Shown here piece by piece: positions 10,419 to 21,892 of a DNA stretch of 64,000 nt (position 1 is its first letter; each line of letters starts with the position of its first letter). Source of the DNA: Viola odorata (taxonomy: Eukaryota; Streptophyta; Magnoliopsida; Malpighiales; Violaceae). The stretch is taken from the NCBI GenBank assembly GCA_963691705.1, contig OY829545.1:32785475-32849474 (forward strand), in the 5' to 3' direction. Under the pieces are notes generated by a model that saw only the letters and a program-made list of their open reading frames with translations, ran no database searches and was not told the DNA's origin. The translations under genes were made by a program, and so were the position numbers.

Positions 10419-12085
10419 ATGGCAGCGCCCATATTACTTTCACTTGATACTTTTGCGGTAAGGAGTTACGAGAATCAAGCCGCATATGGGGATATGTTAA
10501 AACCCAATTTTGTTACCGATATTCCGATCAAGCTTATAGCGGAGGTTACGAATCTTGATGTAATCAGAATTAGGACACTAAGAGATGAATTGACTCAGGG
10601 AGAAGAAATAGAATTCAAGTGCAACTATGGGAAGTTGTGGCCTTTGGTTGATGTAAAAACCAATTGGGGTTGTATCTGAGCTGCTCTAAGGTTTTGGGAC
10701 CCATACTACCGATGCTTCTCCTTTGATCAAGGAGTGGATTTGACTCCTACTTTAGAGGAATACGCCACATTGCTATGTTTCACTCCTCCGATATCATGTA
10801 TCTATCAGAATTTCCACACCGATCCTGCTATCATCAAGCTAAAGATGGACGCACTTTTAGAGATTCCAACTCATTGGAAGAATGGGAAACCCATATGGTG
10901 TTGGTCTGACATCGTGAGACAATTTCGTTCGTCACAAGGATTGAGACGTTCGAAGATTCTAGCATTCGCCATAACCGGTTTGGTTTTGTTTCCTAAAATG
11001 AAAGACTATATTGATTTTGAAGCGGCTAACGTATTTTATGAGATGGAGAGGAATAAAGTTAACCCTACAACTGCAATCCTAGCTGAGACTTTCCGTTCTT
11101 TGGACCATTGTAGGTGGACCGGGAAAGAGAAGCTTGCTTGCTGCACACCACTTTTGACTGTTTGGTTGATCAGTCATTTTAAACAAAGACCGGATCAATC
11201 CCTATTTTCGCCGAACTACCTGGGCTGGGACCCTTTGGAACAAGTCAGTAGAGGAATGGGCCCAGAGATGGCCATAGATAAGTGGGAGATCGAAGGCAAA
11301 CATATTTGGGTTGACAGGTTGTCAGACCTTTCTGAAAATGACTTCAATTGGCATGCTAAGTGGCTACGGGCCGCCAATCCCATAGTTTGTTGCGGGCCTT
11401 TACTGTGGGTACCTTTAATCGGCGCAAGAGGATGTGTGCCTTATTGCCCCGCTCTTGTCTTGAGACAATTCTGCATCATACAGGTAATCCCCGCAACATT
11501 CGGCATGACGAATTCTAGTCTACCACACTTAACGAGAGACTGAACTCCCCAACAATATGCACATGATTGGATTACTCCATTTTACCTTGAAGGGCATGTT
11601 ATCCCTACCTCGGTAACCGAAGAACACTTACAATGGAGGAAAGACCGAATCAATGGGTGCATCTGGCCTCACCCAAAGAAAGAAAAAAAACACACAAAAG
11701 ATTTGAAGAGCGAGATCAAATGGCACAAGAAAGAGAGAAGTCGGTAGCCGAACAAATGGACCTAGAACTCAAGGTGCACGAGTTAGAAAGATGCAACCAA
11801 GATAACATCCGCTTACATACAGCGAACCATAAGTTGGCCTGCGATGACTTCAAAAAGTGTTTGGGTAGCGAAATCCGCAAGAAGGAAGCATTAAGTGCCA
11901 TAATCAAGGAAAAGGATTCAGTAACGAAGATTTCGACCACTCACGCCAACAAGAAAGACAAGGAAAATCGAGCATTGCGAGCATGAGTGGCAACTTTGGA
12001 AGCTAAAGTAATGATGCAAAAGGGAGAGCTCGCGTCGTGGAACTTTTTTTGCATCGAGCAAGTGGATCCGGACTTTCAAGGTTGA
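10419..12085 (+). pseudogene. D ORF1, DUF7745-like protein with coiled-coil tail
   Basis: ATG at 10419 (MAAPILLSLDTF) aligns with the B ORF1 start. The order of motifs is YGKLWPLVDVK, FWDPYYRCFSF, LTPTLEEYATLL, FAITGLVLFPKMKD, PTTAILAETFRSLDHC, LLTVWLISHF and ILRQF-type. This is the pattern of the DUF7745 proteins encoded upstream of gag in Ogre-type elements; their biochemical role is unknown. A glutamate/lysine-rich section from about 11640 predicts a coiled coil. Damage: TGA at 10677 where B has Arg, TGA at 11541, a frameshift near 11650, TGA at 11984. It ends PDFQG at 12083, as in B. Full length would be about 555 codons. Confidence 0.8.
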
Positions 12086-12379
12086 TGCCTCCGAAAGAAG
12101 GAGCATGCGCCAGACACTCCAAAGTTTTGCTTTTTGCCCAATGTAATTTCTAGACTTTGTCTACTTGTTTTTAGATGAATCTAGATAGTTGATCCAACAT
12201 ATATTAGTTGTGTTCTTTTTGAAAAATCAGCAATGACAAAGCTTGTAAGTTATTCGGATAAATTAGGGGAGTTTTTTATTACGAAGGATGTCAAAAGACC
12301 ACTACTCCTGAAGGTATGACTCTCCTAAAAATGAAACCCCAAAGCCCAAAGACACAACGTGAAAGACTAACCCTGAAAA

Positions 12380-14600
12380 AAAAACACACGCTCACAAAAA
12401 ATTCAGAACGCAAGAGGTAGTTCTTTTGGCTTCAGCTGCACACACTTTTGTCTCGGCCAATATGAATATATTTGGCCCCAAATTTTCACTCAATCAAAGA
12501 ACGAAAAACGTTCATAACACATAAGACTTCACCCTTACCAAATTTCATAATTTTTGGAACAGCACATCTCTCACGAAAAAATTCGAAGCGCAAGGACAGC
12601 TTCTACTCGGTCCCAGCTGCGCGATCCTTTGTCTTGGCCAAAATGGAGATGATTGGCTCGGAGTTTCCACTTATACAAACATGAAAGATGTTCCCAACAT
12701 GTTGAAGTTTAACTCTGAAAATTTTCATAAAGTTCTGGGCAGTCAATCTTTCACAAAAAAAATTTCAAAGCGCAAGGACAGTCGCTCCTTCTCGGTCTCA
12801 GCTGCATACCATTTTTTTTTTGCCAAAATCGACACCATTGGCTCGGAGTTTCCATTCGGCCAAAGCACAAAAGACGTTCATAACACATTGATGTTCACCC
12901 ATGCCAAATTTCAGGAAGTTCTGGGCATCCAATCCTTTACAACAAAAATTTTAACGCTGGGGCAGATGCTCCTTGGTCTCAGCTGCGCGATCTTTTATTT
13001 TGGACAATATCAACATGATTTACTCGGAATTTCCACTTGGCCAAAACACAAAAGATGTTCCCAACATGTTGAAGTTCATTCATACTAAATGTCAGATTTT
13101 TTGGAGTAGCGTAGCTCCCTCCAAGGAGGCCGCAATCGGCTCCCAAACCTGCCTCTGGCGGTATACCCGCTAGCTTCGGCTCCGAAATCAGTTTTTCACC
13201 CCCAAAATCATTCGTTCAGCCGCGCGCTCATTTAATTTGGCTAATATCGATGAGATGGGCTCAGAATTTCCGGTCGATCGAAACACGAAAGATGTTCGCA
13301 ACATATTGAAGGGTTCCCACACCAAATTTCAGAGAATTCAGAGTGACACATCTCTCGAATATCAACACAATCTGCTAGGAATCTCAGCTACGCGTTCTTT
13401 TATTTTGACGAATATCAACACAATCTGCTAGGAATTTCCACTTAGCCAAAACACGAAAGATGTTCATAACATATTGAAGATTTTCCATACCAAACATGGG
13501 ATTTTTTTGAGTAGCGCATCTCTCGCAAATAATTTGGACATAAGGAGGAAAGTTCTCTCGGCTTCAGCTGCGCGATCTTTTGTCATGAACAAAATGGAGA
13601 TGATTTACTCTGAATTTCCTCTCGATTAAAACATGAAAGATGTTCGTAACACATTAAAGGTCTCCCCTACCAAATTTCAGAATTTTTGGAGCAGTACACC
13701 TCAGCCAAAAGCAAGGCCCACGAAAGGCCATCTCTGGCGGCATGCCGCCTGGCCCCTAGCGGCATGTCGCTAGCTTCGGCTCCAAATCCCTTCAAGTTCA
13801 TTTTCTCATAACAGTTTCGGCCGCGCACTCTTTTGTTTTGGCCGATATCGATGTGATAGGCTCATAATTTCCGTTCGACTAAAACACGAAAGATGTTTGG
13901 AACACATTGAAGTGTGCGCACACCAAATTTCAGAGCATTTGGGGCGACACATCTCTCAAAAATAAGTTAAGCATGAAGATATGCTGCTCTTCTTAGACTC
14001 AGCTGCGCATTCTTTTGTTTTAGCTGAAATAACCATATTTGACTCGGAATTCCCATTTTTTCAAAACACGAAAGATATTCGTAATACATTGAAGGGTACC
14101 CATACCAAAGGTCAAAATTTTCTGGGTATCACATCGCTCGCAAATAATTTCGGCGTAAGGAAGACAGTTTTCTCGGCCTCGACCACACGATCCCATGTCT
14201 CGGCCAAAATGAATACGCTGGGCTCCAAATTTTCGTCCAGCCAAAACACGAAATATGTTCGTAACACATTGAAGTATTCCCATGCCAAATTTTAGAATTT
14301 TCTAGGCGGCGTATCTTCTACAAAAATTTTAAATACAGGGCATTGGTTCCTTCTCGATTTCAGCTGCGCACTCTTTTTTCCCCGGCCAAAATCAATACGA
14401 GTTACTCAGAACTTCCCCTCGGCCAAAACATGAAAGACATTGATAACAGGCTGAAGTCTACCCATACCAAATTTCAGATTTTTTCGGATAGCGCATCTTT
14501 ACAAAGAAATTCAGAGACACGAGGGTAACAGTCCCTTCTCGGTTGCAACTATGCACTCTTTTGTCTTGTTCGATATAGATGTGTAAATAGCTAGAAAGAG
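12380..14600. repeat. Degenerate ~182-bp tandem array of D
   Basis: About 12 units marked by the word CAGCTGCGC (for example 12436, 12616, 12800, 12983, 13568, 14000, 14361). Each unit runs through a GGCCAAAATnnn segment, AACACGAAAGATGTTC, AACACATTGAAG and ACCAAATTTCAG. Spacing is mostly 178-185 bp. Two units are longer (about 234 and 252 bp) because of related inserts near 13130-13215 and 13720-13815. Nothing comparable lies between ORF1 and gag in B. Confidence 0.85.
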
Positions 14601-15104
14601 TGCCATAAATCTGGTTAAAATTCACCCTCTAAGATGGAAGGTCAGTATGCAAGAAAGAGTTACTATGAAGGTTGCTCGAAGTGCTCACAAGCCGGGTTTT
14701 ATCGTCTTCACTCATTATAAACGTAACTCTCGTCGCTCCAATGATTGTCAACACCCTTCGGCACGATGGCCTCGTTCTGCAAGTCAAGAATATATGTAAA
14801 ACACTAGCCACTCGCACGGGTTTGTTCAACGGTTTTGAATGTAGCATCCAAGATCGCGTCGCGTCGTTGGAATGAATAAAAGCTTCCTTTATATCTTCAC
14901 CGAAGTATGATCTTCTCGTCCATCCTCAAAGTATTAAGTGAAAGTGTGGCCGGAAGAGTGAATAAGCAGTGTGGAGGCCTCGGGATCGCATCACCGATAC
15001 TAACCTTTTTATTACCCTTTTTCCATTTTTTCAGGTTAAACGAAAGCTCCTCGAAGAAAAACTACTCCCCCTAGGCCCCCGTGACTAGACTTCAAGCGCG
15101 AAAA
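14601..15104 (+). other. Leader between array and gag in D
   Basis: No gene. The words CGTCGTTGGAATGAATA and AGTGAAAGTGTGGCCGGAA recur in the matching position of B (47540-47640). So this stretch is a conserved pre-gag leader. Confidence 0.5.
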
Positions 15105-17459
15105 ATGGCCGAACAAGCCAAGACAGAAGAGATGTTGGCTGCTAGAATAGAAGAGTTGGAAGAGCAAGTCAGGGTTACTACAGAGAGGGCAGCTCAGGCC
15201 GAAAAAGAGCGAGGTCAAGCAACCAATGAGTTCCCACCCGGTTTTGATCCTAGTCAAATGATAGGACCCTCCCCATCCGCCATCACTGGATCCTCGGGAC
15301 CCCAATCATTTTCTGTTCCTAGGGGTCAATGGGAAGGGATCGATCCTTTCACCGCAAACCCTATAGTTAACACAAGTGGAGAAACCGTTGCAACCCTACA
15401 GCACTCTTTAGTTAACCTTGCGTTGGACCCAGGTCAGAATCCGATTCCTCAGGAATCCCAGGGCTTTCGCCCACCTCAGGGCCACTCTACTCAAATCATA
15501 GTTCCCGATCCCATGGGAATTCGGCCCCCTCTTGCCAATCCAACTCAACCACCCTTTGCGTCAACGCCTCTACCTCCTCTTGGTCTTAATACGGTCTCCA
15601 TGGAAAGGCCAAATACAGATAGGTTGAGCATAGTAGAAGAGAGGCTCAGAGCCATTGAAGGAACGCACCCCTTTGACCCTACGGGCCCAGCGGACATGTG
15701 CATGGTCCCCGGGATCATAATGCCTCCAAAGTACAAGGTTCCGAATTTCAAAAAGTACACTGGGGTCGAATGCCCAAGGACTCACCTCAAGACCTACTGC
15801 AACAAAATGGCCGAGAGGATAAACAACGAGCCTCTCTTGATCCACTTATTCAGGGAAAGTTTGGCTAAGCATGCGTTGACTTGGTACATGGGTCTAGACA
15901 GGGCCAAGATTAAAACTTGGAGAGACTTATCCGACGCTTTCTTCAAGCAATATAAATTCAACATGGAGGTAGCACCGGACCGTTTCGACCTCCAAAACCT
16001 AGAGAAGAAAGTTGACGAATCAGTCAAAACCTACGCCCAAAGGTGGAGGGAGCTAGCGGCCAGAATTGCCCCTCCGCTAAGCGACAAAGAGCTCATAGCC
16101 ATCTTTGTAAACACCTTTAAAGTCCCTTACTACACCTACCTTATCTCCAACCCATCAAATAGCTTCTCCGACATGGTCTTAATTGCAGAAAGAGTTGAGC
16201 AAGGGATAAAAACAGGGAAGATCATAGTTCCTACCCCCGAGGCGACACCAAAAAATGCACCTCCCACAAAAAAGGAAGTTGGCTTTGTATCCCACCAGCC
16301 CAACTATTGACAACCGTTCACGCCATCGCCATATCAATCACCATTCTTCTCTCCCCCAATGCCCATTGCCAATGTGGCTCTACAATACCCCGCGTCATTT
16401 TCACCTTACCCATATCCCACCCCACAAATGCCGCAACCCACACAACCTAGACCATACAACCCGCAAAAGAACCCTAGTAACCCAGCTGCTCAAGTTAATC
16501 GTTGGAGTCGGGAACCACTACCGCCTCTTCCTCTCCCCGCGGGGGAAATTTACAAGCATCTCCTGACAGCCGGACAAATTGTGCCCATTCATCCCCAACC
16601 GAGGCTACCTCCTTACCCCAAGTGGTATGACCCCAATGCAAAATGTGAATACCACGCAGGAGCTCCAGGTCACACGATAGATAATTGCTACACCTTCAAA
16701 ATAAAGGTACAACAATTGATCAAAAGCGGATGGGTCTCCTTCGAAAGATTGGCTAAAGGGCCTAACACCACCACCAACCCTCTCCCGAACCATGCCCAGG
16801 GGAGCGGAGGGGTGAGCGCCATCTCCGTGGAAAAGGTTAAAAATCCCCTCTCTCTCATCTTGGAGTTGCCTTGAGAAAAGCTCTTTGCAGCACTAATCGA
16901 GAGTGGTTACCTACCACACTCACAAGGAGGTTCGAGCGTTTGTTTGTTTTGTCATCGGGCGAGAGACCATAAAATCCAAGAATGCGGTCTTTTTATGAAA
17001 AAACTGAAGCAACTCATGGATCTCGGGGTGATCCAAGCTGAAAAAGACACCCGCGGAATAAAGGAAATCGGCGCCATTGAGGATGGACTTCCCGCCCCAT
17101 ATACCTTCAAATGTGTAGCTCAAGCCGAGACACCCATTGCAACGCCACTCAGAATAGTCTTCCAGTTCGCTCAGGACACTCCTAACCAAGGCTTGCATGC
17201 CGTCCCATTGGACTACGGGTGCACGGTCATCACAACTCCTCCTTTCGCTACATCGACAACTGAAACCTTTAACATTAGGGGCATGACTCACATCAGGAGT
17301 TGCTACATTTCGAAAGAGGTTGAGAAACAAAGGCTAGCTAAAGGGAAAGGCCCATTGATTCTCGAAGAGGTAGAGGAAAGGACACAAGGAGTAAATGAAC
17401 CCATAACCGAAGGCAATGCAGCCAAGATTGTCCACTCGGATCAACCACGGTCGGCATAG
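15105..17459 (+). pseudogene. gag: D gag polyprotein (two in-frame stops)
   Basis: Structural protein that packages element RNA. The start MAEQAKTEEM matches B. Residues 1-40 form a coiled coil. A proline-rich spacer is followed, from about residue 200, by the retrotransposon gag domain (PF03732 type; YKVPNFKKYTGVECP, LTWYMGLDRAKIKTWRDLSD, FFKQYKFNMEVAPD). Then come a proline-rich region and two knuckle-like motifs: CEYHAGAPGHTIDNC, with His replacing the second Cys, and CLFCHRARDHKIQEC. The whole 784-codon frame is open except for TGA at 16308 (B has Gly) and TGA at 16872. It ends where the protease region has been deleted. Confidence 0.85.
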
Positions 17460-17583
17460 CTCCAGATTTCCATGTCTGCACACTCGTAGAAGAAGCATCA
17501 CCTTAAGGCTTGGCCATTTTTGTGAAGAAGTCTGAGGGGCCCGTGCGCCATTGGACCGCCATCACGCTTCTCGATATCCACTT
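17460..17583 (+). pseudogene. Protease-region tail left in D
   Basis: One frame reads CTLVEEASP, stop, then FVKKSEGPVRHW and LLDIHL. This aligns with the end of the B gag-protease frame (CTLGEEES, FLRKSGESVCN, LPNVSL). The catalytic DNGS section is gone, so D underwent an internal deletion joining late gag to the protease tail, near 17435. Confidence 0.6.
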
Positions 17584-17890
17584 ATAAAAATATGTGTATG
17601 CATGTTTTGTTGTCTTTTATAGGAACTTGTGTTCCCCTTCGGCCAAAAAAATATATATAAAACAACAAAAAAAAAACAAAAAAACAAAATATATACGTAC
17701 GTTTTGTTGTCTTTTATAGGAACTTGCGTTCCCCTTCGGTTAAAAAAATAAAAAAAGAGATAAAAAAAAGGGGACAAAACAAAAATAAATATAGAATATA
17801 AACAATATATTCATGTCTTGTTGTCTTTTATAGGAACTCGCGTTCCCCTTCGATTAAAAAAAAAAGGAAAAAAAAACACGAAATAAAAAA
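17584..17890. repeat. Triplicated intron-border segment in D
   Basis: Three copies of TTTTATAGGAACT followed by GCGTTCCCCTTCG and an A-rich run, spaced about 110-130 bp. B has one copy (52235-52280) inside its protease-pol spacer. It is therefore probably an expanded piece of the element's intron. Confidence 0.6.
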
Positions 17891-18399
17891 TGAGAACCTT
17901 TTTGAAAAAATTATGTGTCAAATCTTTTGTGTGGTGTCAGCCAGACCTAGGAGTAGTTAGGGTCATAAGAATCGCGTTTTGACTAACCCCATTAACCCAA
18001 TGCTAAGTTTTATAGGTACAATGATAGGTGTGTGTGTTCACACATGTTTCAACATGGTGAGTTTTTCTCCATACACACGAGCAAGGATGATGGAGAGGCC
18101 ATTCTCATCTAGAATACTATTCAAGAACTTAATGGCTATTCTTCAAGATGCTATGATGGAACTGTCAGAGATGTCGACAACTAAACTTGGGCGAAGCGGT
18201 TCACACCCCTACTCCCGTCAATCTTGATCACATGCGTAAAAGGAAGCTTCACCATAGTCGAGCCTGCGACTTTAAACAAGGGCGCTTCGTGGGAGGCAAC
18301 CCACGTGTTCTTTTCAATATATTTCTATTTTTCGTTAAATTTAAAATTCAACATCTTGGGATACTCTTTCCCTATGAATTTATTATTTAATTGCCTCTT
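17891..18399 (+). other. D 3' UTR, first part, with conserved hairpin
   Basis: No RT, RNase H or integrase sequence; homology to the B 3' UTR begins at once (ACTATTCAAGAACTTAA at 18117, also at 53766). The hairpin CGTGGGAGGCAACCCACG is at 18288-18305. Confidence 0.6.
18288..18305 (+). other. Conserved 3' UTR hairpin (D copy)
   Basis: Identical to the C hairpin at 7004-7021, including the GCTTCG-type lead-in and the base after it. A 6-bp stem and the loop AGGCAA. Confidence 0.7.
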
Positions 18400-19030
18400 C
18401 AGTTCAGGTGCAACGAGACTTGTAAACTCGGGGGCAAGTGAATGAAGTAACGACCAAAGGAAGGCGTTGAAAAATGTCAAAGCTCGTTTTTCAAGAGAGT
18501 TGTCCTTTGTGTTTACAATTTCCCCCTTTCGCAATTTACGCTTCTGTGATTTATGTTTTCACTATTTTCATTTTTTCGCAATTTTACATTTCAGGTGCAA
18601 CGAGACTTGTAAATTTGGGGGCAAGCAAATGAAGTGACAACCGAAGGAAGGCGTTGAAAAATATCAAAGCTCATTTTTTTCAAGGGAGTTGTCCTTTACA
18701 TTTACAAATTCCCCTTCCGCAATCTATATTTTTGCAATTTATATTTCTGCAATTTTGCATTTCAGGTACAACAAGACTTGTGAACTTGGGGGCAAGCAGG
18801 TGAAGTGACGACCAAAAGAAGGTGTCAAAAAAATGTCCAAGCTCATTTTTTTCAAGGGAGTTGTCCTTTACATTTACAAATTCCCCTTCCGCAATCTATA
18901 TTTTTGCAATTTACATTTCTGCAATTTTGCATTTCAGGTACAACAAGACTTGTGAACTTGGGGGCAAGCAGGTGAAGTGACGACCAAAAGAAGGTGTCAA
19001 AAAAATGTCCAAGCTCATTTTTCAGGGAAG
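18400..19030. repeat. ~175-bp tandem repeats, about four units
   Basis: Units start CAGGTGCAACGAGACTTGT or CAGGTACAACAAGACTTGT at 18405, 18592, 18764 and 18937 and include GGGGGCAAG. The last two units are nearly identical. A run of about 15-bp repeats (CGCAATTTACATTTC) follows to 19125. Confidence 0.8.
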
Positions 19031-19329
19031 TTATCCTTTTACATTTTTGCAATTTCCGTTTCCGCAATTTACATTTCCGTAATTTATGTTTTCGCAATTT
19101 ACATTTCCGCCATTTACATTGTCCATGATTATAGAAATTTCTACGATTGACATTGTTACAAATATGCGCGTGTAACGCGTAGGTTTATCAAAAAAAATTA
19201 AATTACTTGGGCTAAAATAAAAAATAAAAAATAAAAAAAATAAGGAAAACAAAAACATCCCACGTTTTCTTAACGTTTTAAGTCAAAGCATTCATCATTT
19301 TGCGTTCATTGGAAATTATATAAGCATAC

Positions 19330-20545
19330 ATGATCTAGTCTGTTAGCTCTTATATCCATGACATGTTTAGATGTAAGCAGTCACAAAACATATCCCTGTG
19401 AGTACTTTGGGCCTTCACGCCTTATTTCTTTCCTGAGTGTAAATGCTAAACTAGGTGCTAGTTAGATTTGCATAATATCCAGGGTACATGAACTGTCAGA
19501 CATGGGATAGCGGTAAGATGACATTGGATTTTGACTTTGCTTTTCTTCCACATTTTCATTTTTACTTTTTGCCCTCAAACACATATTTTGTACACCATGC
19601 ACAACTCTATTAAACACCCAAAAGCCTTTTAACCATGTGAGTTAGTGCTCGACTGGGACCGCTAAACTGGAGTTGAAGTTACACGTCAAGCAAAGGAATG
19701 ACAAGGGAGCCCTTAGAGGAGCACTAACCAATCAACGTCGGAAGAAGGCCAAATAAAACAAGACTTAGAGGCTTCTGCCAAAGACAGAGAGGATGATAGA
19801 CCAAGCAAGAGATTGTACTTGCTTTGCTTGTAAAACAAAAAAAAAGAAAAAAAAAGGGAGAGAGAAAAAAAAATAGAAAAGAAAGAAAAAAGAAAAAAGA
19901 GAGAGAAGGAAAAATAAAAAAAAAGAAAAAAAAAGAACAAAAGAAAAAAGAGAAGATCAAAAGAATCGAAATCAAAAAGTGAGTGTTCAAAGGAACACAA
20001 AACAACAGAAGCAGCAAGCACATACTAAAAAACTGTCAAACATCACAGCAAAATGATCTCAAAAGGAAAGGAGATCATTCCCTGCAAATATCGCAGAACT
20101 GGGGCACAGCGCCCTTAAAACAATCCAGAAGAAACATCCCCAACAAAAGAAGAAGAACTCGTGTACTTTGCTCTTCGCCGCAATCAAATCGTCGAAACAT
20201 CGTTCACCATAATTTGCCCTCATCACAATCAGTCGTCGAGCACAAAGCTCATTAAAACCTTTCGCCAAAAAACACAACACTTTATTCTACAAATTCCTTT
20301 TTTTTCCTCCCTCGCAAAGTCCTTTCGATTATTAGCAGGCCCATGCATGTGCATCTTCATTTGAAGTCTATTCACTCGGATTGACGTTGCAAATTTAATT
20401 CTTGTGCTATGTTTATTGCATTTTTAGGAGTGTAAACACATAGCCTTGTTTTCTGAGCGTGAGCGCAAACACTAATATCTAGTGAGGATTGCTTACAGCT
20501 GCATGTCGTGGGAAAGTCTTGTTCTTGAGGTCGTTATTTCCTGAA
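19330..20545 (+). other. Conserved 3' UTR module of D
   Basis: Blocks GCTCTTATATCCA, TAAGCAGTCACA, CTTATTTCTTTCCTGAGTGTAA and GCATAATATCCAGGGTACATG, then a purine-rich tract, then CCATGCATGTGCATCTTCA and GTGGGAAAGTCTTG. The same order of blocks is found in B (55085-56430) and, more diverged, in C (25560-26880). No conserved reading frame seen. Confidence 0.65.
19826..19955. repeat. A/G-rich low-complexity tract in D
   Basis: Almost pure purine on the plus strand. The minus-strand phenylalanine-rich ORFs over it are artefacts. Confidence 0.85.
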
Positions 20546-20779
20546 CAAGACGCATACGTTATCTAGACTTGTGTCGATTAAGTTTGTATAACGAAAATTG
20601 AACGCATTTTTCAAAAAAATAACACTTGAATTTATTTCCTCTTGAACAAAGAGGTCATTTTCATTCCAAACAAAAGCTTGGGGGCAAGCCATGGGTTAAA
20701 TGTAGGAATATTTGATATTTCATACATAGGTCATTTGCTCTCTCTTTTTCTATCTGTTGCTGCTTTGTGTTTGCTTCTT

Positions 20780-21075
20780 TCCTATTTGCAGGGCACAGAT
20801 ACACTTCGTTGGAATCATGCCACAAATTGGGTCTTCGATAAAGAAATCGTTGTAATGCCCTCGCCTTGGATCTTCGCCGAAAATCCAATCAACAAATCGA
20901 ATGGAGAACGTTACCACTCCTCAATCATGGGTCTTCGATGAAGAAATCGTTGTAATGCCCTCATCTTGGATTTTTTCCAATCAACAAATCGAATGGAGAA
21001 CGTTACCACTCCTCAACCCTAGGTCTTCGATGACAAAATCGTCGTAAGGCCCTCACCTTGGATTTCGTCAAACAA
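20780..21075. repeat. ~100-bp tandem repeat, about three units
   Basis: GGTCTTCGATAAAGAAATCG and close variants occur at 20830, 20930 and 21022, each followed by TTGGATTT or TTGGATCT and CAATCAACAAATCG. Confidence 0.75.
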
Positions 21076-21249
21076 ATCCCAATCAAATTGTGAAGGACGG
21101 GATGGCCGTCCAAGACGACCATTCACAAATTCACGTGGAGCCATCATAATGCTCAAGCAAAGGTACGTAGCCCCGAACCAAAGGTACGTCCCAAACTCTC
21201 ATTTACCTTTTTATCAAAAACGTATGAAGTGCGAGTGCTACCCTCACTT

Positions 21250-21722
21250 TATATAATCCTACATTTCTGCAAAATTTCCTCCTTGAGCGACTACCTTTCT
21301 GCCAACCAAAATCTCCTCCTTGAGCGACTACATTTATGCAAAATATCCTCCTTGAGCGACTACATTTATGCAAAATCTCCTCCTTGAGCGACTACATTTA
21401 TGCAAAACCTCCTCCTTGAGCGACTACCTTTCTGCCAACCAAAATCTCCTCCTTGAGCGACTACATTTATGTAAAATCTCCTCCTTGAGCGACTACATTT
21501 ATGCAAAACCTCCTCCTTGAGCGACTACCTTTCTACCAACCAAAATCTCCTCCTTGAGCGACTACATTTATGCAAAACCTCCTCCTTGAGCGACTACATT
21601 TATGCAAAACCTCCTCCTTGAGCGACTACATTTCTGCAAAATCTCCTCCTTGAGCGACTACTTTCCTGCCAACCAAAATCTCCTCCTTGAGCGACTACAT
21701 TTCTGCATAATCTCTTTACATA
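21250..21722. repeat. 32-bp minisatellite upstream of the D 3' LTR
   Basis: About 13 copies of CTCCTCCTTGAGCGACTACA plus TTTATGCAAAAT. The period is 32 bp, with a 37-38-bp variant containing CTGCCAACCAAAA. The same position in B holds a related but different array. Confidence 0.9.
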
Positions 21723-21878
21723 ATTCTACATTTCTGCATAAATTATTACTTAAGTGACTATCCTTTAGTTCATGCCTAAAACTAGTTAGGATGTATTCAA
21801 AACATGGTAAAAAACCGGGGCAACCGTCTTTACTGCTAATAAAAAATCTCAGTTACACTGTATTTTTGATCAGACAGT

Positions 21879-21892
21879 AAAGAGGGGGCAAC
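21879..21892 (+). promoter_or_regulatory. Polypurine tract of D
   Basis: AAAGAGGGGGCAAC directly before the 3' LTR. Its GGGGGCAAC end is identical to the B tract. Confidence 0.75.

Noticed and set aside
12472..14528. Series of short ORFs with repeated words such as NTKDVRNTLK
   Set aside because: Fragments of the ~182-bp array; frame changes from unit to unit and stops are common.
19713..20023. Leucine/phenylalanine-rich ORFs that look like membrane proteins
   Set aside because: They are the complement of the A/G-rich tract, not a gene; the same applies to 26313-26646 and 55699-56103.
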